Origin: Verrucomicrobiales bacterium
GTDB lineage: Bacteria; Verrucomicrobiota; Verrucomicrobiia; Verrucomicrobiales; DEV007
DNA length: 47,037 nucleotides
Direction of reading: 5' to 3'
Assembly (NCBI GenBank): GCA_016795385.1
Contig: JAEUHI010000044.1
Coordinates: 1-47,037, forward strand
The notes beneath the pieces were generated by a model. That model saw only the letters and a list, made by a program, of their open reading frames with translations, did not search any database and was not told the origin of the DNA. Positions within the stretch are counted from its first letter, which is position 1; each line of letters opens with the position of its first letter. The position numbers and the translations under genes were made by a program. Of this stretch, positions 1 through 6,633 are shown in pieces.

Positions 1-2
1 AA

Positions 3-107
3 CTCTTCGCCTACATTGATGCCTACTACAACACGCGCCGGCGACATTCCTCTCTCGATTACCAGACCCCGGCCAATTTCGAGGCCAAACTCAACTCACC
101 AAAATAA
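3..107 (+). mobile_element. IS3-family transposase, C-terminal tail (truncated by window edge)
   Basis: The open frame entering from the left edge encodes 34 residues and a stop. It contains YIDAYYNTRRRHSSLDY followed by QTPANFE, the classic C-terminal signature of the rve integrase core of IS3-family OrfB transposases, where the last catalytic Glu region lies upstream of the window. No terminal inverted repeat can be verified because the other end of the element is outside the window. The position suggests that the adjoining HNH and toxin genes sit in a mobile or recently shuffled patch. Confidence 0.85.
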
Positions 108-136
108 ACAACACCGGTCCAAAAATCAGTGGCATC

Positions 137-742
137 TCAGAAACCAGAATTGGAAACCTCTCCAGAGTCTGATGTAAGGCTCACCTGCACCACCTGCAAT
201 CGCTGAAGGTTCCGTGAGCCAATCTCGCCAAACATCTGCTGCTCGTGAGGCGACTCAAATGCCTCACGCTGCTCTTGATCTAGGAGTTCAAGCGGGCCAC
301 ACCAAAAGTAGTTTGGCTCATCCTTGCAAGGTTGTGAAAGCTCGAACGCTGCGTGCCCCCTGGCAAGCTTGAGCATCACGTTCTTGATCCGGGATTGCTC
401 CGGGGTAAAGGCCATCCGATCGCCAACTTTGGTCATCGAATCGTCGATCCTGGAGCGTAATGCAGGGGCGCGCTTCAAGGCTCTTGCTACAGATGGCCTC
501 CTGATCATGTCGGGATCAGTTGTTCCCGCAATGGCTGCTTCAATAAGGCAGACCAAATACTGTTCGTCCTTCGAGAACCCGTTGTTGCACTCAAAACAGC
601 AACCGACCACTGGGAGATTCTCAGGATATGGCTTCTCCAGTAGAATCCGCGAAGGAATATGATCACGTGTATCAGGTGCGCCTCCGCAAAAGATACAGTT
701 GGTGATCAGCCTCTCGTCGGCGAAGTCGTTGAGCTGGTCCAT
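137..742 (-). CDS. HNH-like zinc-knuckle protein, putative endonuclease
   Basis: 201 residues from the ATG at 742. An in-frame TTG at 835 would start inside the duplicated HAD 3' flank, so it is rejected. Near the N-terminus there are C16-x2-C19, then TRDHIPSR (D27-H28), then a Cys-rich GCCFECNNGF segment (C48 to N54) and a following KDE. This Cys pair, DH, Cys pair, Asn layout is that of zinc-stabilised HNH/McrA-type nuclease cores. The C-terminal 120 residues are unrecognised and mostly helical in look. The gene stands alone, between an IS3 remnant and a degenerate HAD fragment, which fits an accessory or defence gene. Nuclease activity is inferred from the motif only. It could also be a DNA-binding zinc protein. 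Confidence 0.6.
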   Translation of the reverse strand: MDQLNDFADERLITNCIFCGGAPDTRDHIPSRILLEKPYPENLPVVGCCFECNNGFSKDEQYLVCLIEAAIAGTTDPDMIRRPSVARALKRAPALRSRIDDSMTKVGDRMAFTPEQSRIKNVMLKLARGHAAFELSQPCKDEPNYFWCGPLELLDQEQREAFESPHEQQMFGEIGSRNLQRLQVVQVSLTSDSGEVSNSGF

Positions 743-769
743 TTCTTGCCTAACAGTCTTTTTTCGTAT

Positions 770-1150
770 GACCGTCCACCGTGAAATCCAGGGGTCCACG
801 TCGCCAAAACTGCTGGAAACTCCCTCCCCTGACAAGGAATTTCCCTACACTGGTTTGTCGATCGGGCACCTGGCGGCGCGACACATCCCGGCTTCACCCC
901 CCGGAGATATCACGAGTTCCCTCACCCCAAACACCCGGCCACGTCCCCCAATCCCGTCACCACCGCATCGACGCTCTCCCACGCCTCCTCCTCCCCCACA
1001 CCACCCAACCGCAAACTCCGCACATCCCCCGCAAACAACCCGGTCCGAAATCCAACGGCGGTCGCAGGGACGACATCCTTCTTCCAGTCGTTGCCGAGGT
1101 AGATGATTTCATGGGCGACGAGGCCCGAAGAAGCTGCGTTTTCCACTGTG
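770..1150 (-). repeat. Direct repeat copy A: HAD 3' end plus downstream flank
   Basis: This segment is homologous and colinear with 1936-2290. The coding part matches the C-terminus of the HAD protein at roughly 50 of 61 residues. The non-coding flank shares CGTGAAATC (780-788 here, 1946-1954 in copy B) and CCTGACAAGG (828-837 here, 1995-2004 in B) at nearly equal spacing, 48 versus 49 bases. The copy ends just upstream of the HNH-like gene. Confidence 0.7.
922..1150 (-). pseudogene. Truncated 3' remnant of a HAD hydrolase gene
   Basis: The minus-strand frame ending at 922 encodes EIIYLGNDWKKDVVPATAVG, then a GLFAGDVRSLRLGG block and a TGLGDVAGC end. This is about 82% identical to the C-terminus of the intact HAD protein at 2081-2896 and includes HAD motif IV (GNDWKKD). 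Upstream of about 1150 the frame loses all HAD similarity, so motifs I to III are missing and no start is apparent. It is a diverged partial duplicate, not an active enzyme. It sits directly downstream of the VapC-type toxin pair in the same orientation. Confidence 0.8.
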
Positions 1151-1207
1151 TCACCCACGACCGCGTCCGCCCCTCCGCCAAACGAGCGAAGGTCGGACGG
1201 CACCGCC

Positions 1208-1420
1208 TCACTCCGCCTCCCGGCAAGTAGGCGACTTTCCAGTGACACCCTGTCCGCTTTCCGGAGTTTTGAACCGGGGATCGCCGTGCTCGCGTTCCTG
1301 CAACGAACGCCCGAGCGCCATGACGTCAAAGCCAAAGGCCTCCGCGATCTCCTGCTTGTGGCGGCGAACTTCGGAAATGACCGGATCGACCACGCTCTCG
1401 GGGGTATCAATTGTCTTCAT
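1208..1420 (-). CDS. Small partner protein (probable antitoxin) of the PIN toxin
   Basis: 70 residues. The N-terminal half has the pattern DPVISEVRRHKQEIAEAFGF followed by DVMALGRSLQERE, which is the usual content of the short proteins encoded beside stand-alone PIN toxins of this type (a charged helix, F-x-x-D, then a second helix with LQE). The start codon lies inside the last codons of the toxin gene (14-base overlap), so the two are translationally coupled with the toxin gene first. The last 20 or so residues, rich in Gly, Ser, Thr and Pro, look like a read-through extension. Antitoxin function is inferred from this pairing; no known DNA-binding fold is evident. Confidence 0.65.
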   Translation of the reverse strand: MKTIDTPESVVDPVISEVRRHKQEIAEAFGFDVMALGRSLQEREHGDPRFKTPESGQGVTGKSPTCREAE

Positions 1421-1892
1421 CTTGGTTCTGGAGCAATTCTTCCGGGCTGCACATCACGGGAAGTTCAAAGCCCACGGTAGCGACCGCCCGGCGAAGACGG
1501 TCGCGGATAAAGGGGTTCGCGATGTGCTTGAAATTCCACGTCACAAGGTAGTCCATCCGGTGGACCGATGCCACGGCAATGTGGATCGCGTCCGATGCCG
1601 CCTTGGCCGGCACGATCCCCGATTCCACCAGGCGGGAAGCCAGTTGCAGACACACATCCGGAAGGGGCAAGAGCGGAAGGTCGCGAATCAAGTCGAGCCG
1701 GTCGGCGGCCATCCGGGGATCGCCCTTTCCGGCTTCATCGAGCGTCTCAAGTGATGTGAAGAGCTGAAGACCGGAGCACCCGGAATCCCACCAACGCCGT
1801 GTCGTCGCCTGTTTGGCGGCTTGCAGCAAGCTGTCCGAGGTCTTGGCGACGTAGTAGCTGGGGACGGTCGTTTCGATGTAAGCTGTCGCCAT
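1407..1892 (-). CDS. PIN-domain ribonuclease, VapC-family toxin
   Basis: 161 residues, full length for this PIN subfamily. It opens with ATAYIETTVPSYYVAKTSDS, where the first acidic ligand is Glu rather than Asp, as is usual in this branch. It also has LETLDEAGKGDP (second acidic position), AASDAIHIAVASVH (third) and LVTWNFKHIANP near the C-terminus. Together these build the Mg-dependent PIN active site. VapC proteins cleave RNA, often tRNA or rRNA; the target here is unknown. The gene overlaps its small partner at 1208-1420. The pair lies between two direct repeats derived from the HAD 3' end, consistent with acquisition as a module. Confidence 0.88.
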   Translation of the reverse strand: MATAYIETTVPSYYVAKTSDSLLQAAKQATTRRWWDSGCSGLQLFTSLETLDEAGKGDPRMAADRLDLIRDLPLLPLPDVCLQLASRLVESGIVPAKAASDAIHIAVASVHRMDYLVTWNFKHIANPFIRDRLRRAVATVGFELPVMCSPEELLQNQDEDN

Positions 1893-1935
1893 GGATCTGC
1901 GCCTCGGTTTCGAAGCGAAAGTTCTTCTTTTGTAG

Positions 1936-2290
1936 AGCCGCCAATCGTGAAATCGGACGGAACAACGATTCGATTATCGCCGGAATTCCCCTGTCCTGAC
2001 AAGGACTTTCACCGCCTCAAGGCCTCGATCGAACCCTTCTCGGACGCGGCGCGCCCCCGCGGATCCCACACCGATCTCGTTCAAAAACACCCCACCACCT
2101 GCCCCAAGCCCGTCACCACCGCATCCGCACTCGCCGAAGCCTCCTGCTCCCCAACCCCACCCAACCGCAAACTCCGGATATCCCCCGCAAACAACCCCGT
2201 ACGAAATCCGACAGCGCGGGCGGGGAGGACATCCTTTTTCCAATCGTTCCCGAGGTAGAAGATCTCGCTCGCGTCGATCCCGAGGGCGGC
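1936..2290 (-). repeat. Direct repeat copy B: 3' end of the intact HAD gene plus flank
   Basis: This is the partner of the repeat at 770-1150. It comprises the last 65-70 codons of the intact HAD gene and about 145 bases downstream, up to about 45 bases before the vapC start. The shared words CCTGACAAGG and CGTGAAATC occur in the same order and spacing as in copy A. Outer limits are estimates from visual alignment. Confidence 0.65.
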
Positions 2291-2896
2291 GGCGCTATCC
2301 CGGAGTGTTTCAAAGAGTCGCAAGGAAGGTTTGCCCTCGCCCTCCTCGAACGAAAAGACCCGCAGGTTCGGATGAAATCCAAAATCATCCAGACCGGCCC
2401 CAAATAATCCCTCCATCACCGGCAGGGTGTAGAACTGCGCGTTGGAAATGATCCCCATCACCATACCCCGCGCCCGCAGATCACCGAGCAACTCGATCGC
2501 CCCCGGCATCGGCCAGACGGGATGGACGCGGCACTCGTATTCCAGGATGATGCGTTCCAGATCCTCGCAACTCGGCACGGGAAACCCGCCCGCAGCCATC
2601 GCCTCGGCCCAAACCTCGCGGATCTCGACTTCAGGGAAGGCGACTCCTTCGGCGCGACGACGTTCGTGATGCCGTGCAATCGTTTTCCCCAGCCCATCCC
2701 CCAATCCGGGCATCCCCTCGGGATCGGGCTCGGGACCAGACCGTTCACCGCCGGCATCGGAAATGAGGAGCGTGCCATAGAGATCAAAGACCACCGCGCG
2801 GATGCCCTCGAGACGGGGCAACTTCTGCGCCATCCCCGCGGGTTCGGCCGCGAGGGGCTTCATTGTCGCACGGACGTGCTCGACGAGCGGGCTCAT
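2081..2896 (-). CDS. HAD-superfamily hydrolase, candidate solute-phosphate phosphatase
   Basis: 271 residues from the ATG at 2896, which overlaps the TGA of the upstream glycosyltransferase gene (ATGA), so coupling favours this start over the ATGs at 2863 and 2833. HAD motifs are in order: I, VVFDLYGTLL; II, GIISNAQFY; III, the Lys of EGKPSLRLF; IV, YLGNDWKKD. Large HAD-IA cap residues lie between motifs I and II. The usual acid/base Asp two residues after the nucleophile is Tyr, as in haloacid dehalogenases, so phosphatase chemistry is not assured. Position as last gene after gpgS and a GT4 gene suggests dephosphorylation of a glycosyl-3-phosphoglycerate (MggB-like role). That is an inference from context. 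Confidence 0.75.
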   Translation of the reverse strand: MSPLVEHVRATMKPLAAEPAGMAQKLPRLEGIRAVVFDLYGTLLISDAGGERSGPEPDPEGMPGLGDGLGKTIARHHERRRAEGVAFPEVEIREVWAEAMAAGGFPVPSCEDLERIILEYECRVHPVWPMPGAIELLGDLRARGMVMGIISNAQFYTLPVMEGLFGAGLDDFGFHPNLRVFSFEEGEGKPSLRLFETLRDSAAALGIDASEIFYLGNDWKKDVLPARAVGFRTGLFAGDIRSLRLGGVGEQEASASADAVVTGLGQVVGCF

Positions 2897-4362
2897 CCGT
2901 TGCGGAGGAGGTTGAGTCTCGCCGGATTGAGGAACTGGGCGAGGACCTTGCGGGTCGCGAGATGCCCCACCTTGCCGACGGGACTGAGAAGGACGCGTCC
3001 GTAGACTTCCTCGAGCCGCTTCGCGTAGTTCTCGAGACTGTAGACGCGGCGGATGAGCTCGCGCCGCTCCGCGATCTCGCGAGCCGGATAGAGCGCGAGC
3101 GGTGGGATCGAGATCTTGTCGAGGAGGGCGGGATCGTTCTTCAGTTTGCGCAGGATCCGCATCTGGAAGGGCTCGCTGAGGACGCCGAAGTCGATGCGTC
3201 CTTTCGAGATCCACGCCTTCAGGGTCTGCTTCACCGCGTTGCGCGGGAGCGGGCTGTCGTAGGCGAGGTAGCTGCGCCGCAGCATCGACTCGACCGCGTC
3301 GGCGAGTTCCTTCTCCTCGAGCCAATCGACCGGCACGTCGATGCGGCGGTAAAGGTTGCCCATGTGGATGCCGTTCGCCTCGAAATCGCGCGTGATCTCG
3401 GGCAGGTCGCGTCCCATCACCGGCTTTCCGGCGATCCAGGGCTCGAGAAAGGCGAGTCCGAACCCCTCGGCGATGCTGGTCGTGACGATGAAGTCGGACC
3501 ACCCTAACAAATCCAGAAACGGATACTCGTCCCCGTCGGCGAGACCGAGGGTGACGGGCAGATCGAGTTCCTGCGCGAGTCGTCCCCATTCATCGTGGGT
3601 CTCCTGCCACTCGGGATTCTCGGGTCGCATGCTCGTGGCGAAGTCGACGCGGTCCCCGTAGATGAGGGCGAGCAGCAGGATCTCGCCGATGTTCTTCCGC
3701 CGGATCCCGCGGGTCGGGTAGAAGGCGAAGAGTTTCCCCTTCGAGAAGGGCCGTTCCTCCGGCGTCGCCCGCACCGCGAGATCGGGGATGGCGTTGGGGA
3801 TGACGTGGAGGTTCGACGCGGCGATTCCGGCGGCGCGGAGGAAATCGTGGTCGCGCCGGTTGATCGTGGCGTAGTGGATCTGCTTCGCGGTCGGGTAGAG
3901 CGTCTCCTCGAAGTTCGCCTGCGAGTCGAAGAAGGAGCGTTGTGTCGTGTAGTTTCCCGGACGTCCGTCCTCGGAGAAGTCGTGGATCTGCAGCACGATC
4001 CGCTCTCCCTGCGCGGCGAGCTCGCGGACGACGCTGGGCAGGAGGACGTTTTTCGCGAGGGTGGGATTGTGGAAATGCCAGAGATCGGGCGGACCACCCA
4101 GGGCGGCGACGGCCTCCTTCTTCATTTCTTCGGCGAGGCTCTCGGCGACGACGGTGCTGCCGCTGCGACGGTAGTTCAGCGCGGGGATGACCCGCACTCC
4201 CTCCTGCCGCGCCCCGGGCAAAGGTGGCTCGCCGGAAAGAATCACAACCTCGTCGCCGTCCGCCACCAGGACATCACGGGCCGACTCGATCACCCGGGTG
4301 ACCCCTCCCCTCCGCAGATGGTAGTGCACCATCGCGATTCTCTTTTTATCCGTGGCGGCCAT
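2893..4362 (-). CDS. GT4 glycosyltransferase, candidate mannosylglucosyl-phosphoglycerate synthase
   Basis: 489 residues, GT-B fold. The N-terminal Rossmann half starts with KKRIAMVHYHLRRGGVTRVI (Gly-rich acceptor loop) and includes LWHFHNPTL and QIHDFSEDG. The C-terminal half carries FYPTRGIRRKNIGE and EGFGLAFLEPW, the E-x7-E nucleotide-sugar site of family GT4. A helical C-terminal extension of about 130 residues is longer than in typical GT4 enzymes. The gene overlaps the gpgS 3' end by 17 bases and the HAD start by 4, so all three are translated from one message. From memory, Petrotoga mobilis makes mannosylglucosylglycerate through GpgS, a GT (MggA) and a HAD phosphatase (MggB); the gene order here fits that scheme. 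The sugar donor cannot be read from the sequence. Confidence 0.8.
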   Translation of the reverse strand: MAATDKKRIAMVHYHLRRGGVTRVIESARDVLVADGDEVVILSGEPPLPGARQEGVRVIPALNYRRSGSTVVAESLAEEMKKEAVAALGGPPDLWHFHNPTLAKNVLLPSVVRELAAQGERIVLQIHDFSEDGRPGNYTTQRSFFDSQANFEETLYPTAKQIHYATINRRDHDFLRAAGIAASNLHVIPNAIPDLAVRATPEERPFSKGKLFAFYPTRGIRRKNIGEILLLALIYGDRVDFATSMRPENPEWQETHDEWGRLAQELDLPVTLGLADGDEYPFLDLLGWSDFIVTTSIAEGFGLAFLEPWIAGKPVMGRDLPEITRDFEANGIHMGNLYRRIDVPVDWLEEKELADAVESMLRRSYLAYDSPLPRNAVKQTLKAWISKGRIDFGVLSEPFQMRILRKLKNDPALLDKISIPPLALYPAREIAERRELIRRVYSLENYAKRLEEVYGRVLLSPVGKVGHLATRKVLAQFLNPARLNLLRNG

Positions 4363-5338
4363 GGCGTTCGCGATATTCGGGCAGGGTGATCATGGGCGGG
4401 CGCTCCTCCTCGAAGATCTCGCGCGTGATCTGTTCGTAGCGGTGTCCCTCGGCCTGGAATTGGCGGAAAAGACCGTGGAATTCCGGCAGCTCCTTCACCA
4501 TGCCGTAGTCGCGCAGGCGCTTCATGAATCCCTGGAGGATGCCGAAGGCCATCTTGCCAAGATCGCTCGTCGGCTGATTCCGATGGATGCGGTTGTCGAG
4601 ATCGGTCTGGGCGAAGGCGTCGAGGCCGCTGCTCTGGTAAAGGTCGATGAGGTGCGAGGTCTCGACGCCGTAGCCGATGGGAAAGGGCAGGCGCTCGAGC
4701 ACCTCGCGGCGCACCGCGTATTCCCCCGAAAGCGGCTGGATCAGCGCGGTGAGTTCGGGAAAGAACATCGAGAAGAGGGGACGCACGAGGATCTCGGTGA
4801 CGCGCCCGCCGCCCGAGGGACGCATGTCGTCGGAGACGGCGAGGGGCCGGTCGTAGAAGGCCTTCACATACTGGATCTCGGGCCGGTAGATGAGCGGGGC
4901 GACGAGGGCGCTCGCGAACTTCGAATGGATGTTTTTGATGTCGGCGTCGACGTAGCAGATGATGTCACCGCGGAGCTGGTAGATCGCCTTCCAGAGATTC
5001 TCGCCCTTGCCCGGCTTCGATCCATACTGCGGGAGGATCTCGGAGGAAAGGTAGGTATCGGCCCCGAAGCTCGCCGCGATCTCGAGGGTGCGGTCGCTCG
5101 ATCCCGAGTCGATCACGGCGATCTCGTCGAGCAGCGGATAGCGGTCCATCAGCTCGCTTTTGAAAACGATGATCTCTTTCCCGATGGTCTTCTCCTCGTT
5201 GAGCGTGGGGATGCAGAGGCTGATGGTGAGACCCGCCTCGCGCTTCGCCCGCACGAGTTCCTGCATGTCCCAGAACTCGCTGTGGTGGAAGGTGTTCGTC
5301 TCCAGCCAGCGGGAGATGCGTTGGTCGAGGTCGGGCAT
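4346..5338 (-). CDS. gpgS: Glucosyl-3-phosphoglycerate synthase (GT81)
   Basis: 330 residues from the ATG at 5338. It transfers glucose from an NDP-glucose to 3-phosphoglycerate, the first step to glucosylglycerate solutes. GT-A features are visible: NTFHHSEF near residue 15, a typical GpgS opening; CIPTLNEEKTIG (42-53) and DSGSSDRT (77-84) for the nucleotide; GKGENLWKA (110-118); YVDADIKN with the metal-binding D131-A-D133; PLSGEYAVRRE and GYGVETSHLIDLY in the acceptor region. Length and motif order match full-length GpgS. It lies 10 bases after the M20-like gene and overlaps the GT4 gene, so it is in mid-operon. No clear Shine-Dalgarno precedes it, which fits coupling. Confidence 0.88.
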   Translation of the reverse strand: MPDLDQRISRWLETNTFHHSEFWDMQELVRAKREAGLTISLCIPTLNEEKTIGKEIIVFKSELMDRYPLLDEIAVIDSGSSDRTLEIAASFGADTYLSSEILPQYGSKPGKGENLWKAIYQLRGDIICYVDADIKNIHSKFASALVAPLIYRPEIQYVKAFYDRPLAVSDDMRPSGGGRVTEILVRPLFSMFFPELTALIQPLSGEYAVRREVLERLPFPIGYGVETSHLIDLYQSSGLDAFAQTDLDNRIHRNQPTSDLGKMAFGILQGFMKRLRDYGMVKELPEFHGLFRQFQAEGHRYEQITREIFEEERPPMITLPEYRERHGRHG

Positions 5339-5348
5339 GGGGTGTTTG

Positions 5349-6521
5349 TCAGGATGGTTTGCCCTCGTCCATGAACTGGAGGACCGAGACGACCTGGGCG
5401 AGTCCATCGAAGATGGGCTCGAGCGAGATGGCCTCGGACGGGGAGTGGCGATTTTCTCCCTTGGTGATCCCCAAGGTCAATGACGGAATGCCGCGGTCGA
5501 GGAGAAGGGCGAGCTCGGAGACGCTCGGGGCGACATGCGACTCGATCCCCAGCAATGCCAGGGTGTCGCGGGCATGGCGCACGAGGGGGTGATCCGTCCC
5601 CAAATCGCCGGGGCTGCGGTGCGCGATCATCTCGAGGGAGGCGGCGAGGCCATCCCGGCCCGAGGCGGCGGCGACGGTGGCGGCGATCTCTTTTCCGATG
5701 CGGGCGACGTGGTCGGCCTCGTGGCTGCGGATCTCGAACCGCACCATGCCGCTGCGCGGCGGCACGCTGTAGCCCGATCCCGCCTCGATCGAACCGACGA
5801 GGATGCGGCTCGCGGGCGACTCGCGTTCGTGGATGCGGCGCAGGGCCACGACGAGCTCGGCGAGGATCGCGGCGACGCCGGGACCGGTGTCCTCGGGATT
5901 CTCCACTTCACCGCCTTCGGCCTTCACGAGAATCTCGCCCCGCGCCATCCCCAGGCTGGAATAGCTGAGACGTCCGAGTTCGATCCCCTCGAGACAAAGG
6001 GCGGCATCAATGGGATGGGAGACATTCTCGAGGAAAAAGCGCATCCCCGCGAGGTCGCCGCGGCCAAAGCTGCGGGTCGTGCCGAGGAGGACGAGATTCG
6101 CCGCGAGATCGAGATCGAGTTCCTCGAGAATGAGCGGCAAGGTCGCGAGCACGGCGACGCCGAGACTGTTGTCGGCGAGACCACGGCCGCTCATCATGCC
6201 GGCACCGACCGAGACGGTGTGATCATCGGCGTCCGACCAGATCTTGTCGAGGTGGGCGGAAACCAAGAGGGTATGGTCACCGACCCGACCGGGTAACATG
6301 CCCGCGATGTTCCCCGCCTGATCGAGCGAGATGTTGGCGAGCCCGCATTCGGTGAAACGATCACTGAGAAACCTCGTCAGTCTCTTCTCGCCTCCGGTCG
6401 GCGCGGGGATCTCTCCGGCCATGACGACATTCGCGAAGAGAATCTCACGCAGACGGCGGAGCTTCTCCCGGTGCGTCAGGGCGGCCCCATCGGGCCGTGC
6501 TTTGGCGGTGCCTTTGCGCAT
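5349..6521 (-). CDS. M20/M42-like zinc hydrolase with a degenerate active site
   Basis: 390 residues from the ATG at 6521, preceded by GGGAG about 10 bases upstream. The fold signature is that of PepT/M20 aminopeptidase-like hydrolases: SAHLDKIW supplies the first metal ligand and its partner Asp (H90-x-D92), GRGLADNSLG the bridging Asp (D117), CLEGIELG a third acidic ligand, and ENRHSPSEAI the last His. Where the family has the catalytic Glu-Glu pair after the hydrophobic strand, this protein reads LLGTTRSFGRGDLAG (146-159), with no Glu. A M20 dimerisation-type lid domain lies between about residues 190 and 300. It is the first gene of the gpgS operon, so its substrate may be linked to the solute pathway; that link is inference. 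Confidence 0.75.
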   Translation of the reverse strand: MRKGTAKARPDGAALTHREKLRRLREILFANVVMAGEIPAPTGGEKRLTRFLSDRFTECGLANISLDQAGNIAGMLPGRVGDHTLLVSAHLDKIWSDADDHTVSVGAGMMSGRGLADNSLGVAVLATLPLILEELDLDLAANLVLLGTTRSFGRGDLAGMRFFLENVSHPIDAALCLEGIELGRLSYSSLGMARGEILVKAEGGEVENPEDTGPGVAAILAELVVALRRIHERESPASRILVGSIEAGSGYSVPPRSGMVRFEIRSHEADHVARIGKEIAATVAAASGRDGLAASLEMIAHRSPGDLGTDHPLVRHARDTLALLGIESHVAPSVSELALLLDRGIPSLTLGITKGENRHSPSEAISLEPIFDGLAQVVSVLQFMDEGKPS

Positions 6522-6633
6522 GAAATACGGACTCCCGAACCTAGGAGCCACCGGCCCGCTCAACAAGCGGCAAACCGTGAATTTGCCGTCCCCGATGTAT
6601 ACAAAACGACACGAATTCCGCAGCCAACTTTCC

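Noticed and set aside
743..835. Longer N-terminus for the HNH-like gene from a TTG at 835
   Set aside because: This part is shared DNA with the HAD 3' flank repeat, so it is more likely untranslated.
2897..3589. Arg-rich N-terminal extension of the HAD frame
   Set aside because: It is the off-frame reading of the glycosyltransferase gene; the ATGA overlap gives a natural start.
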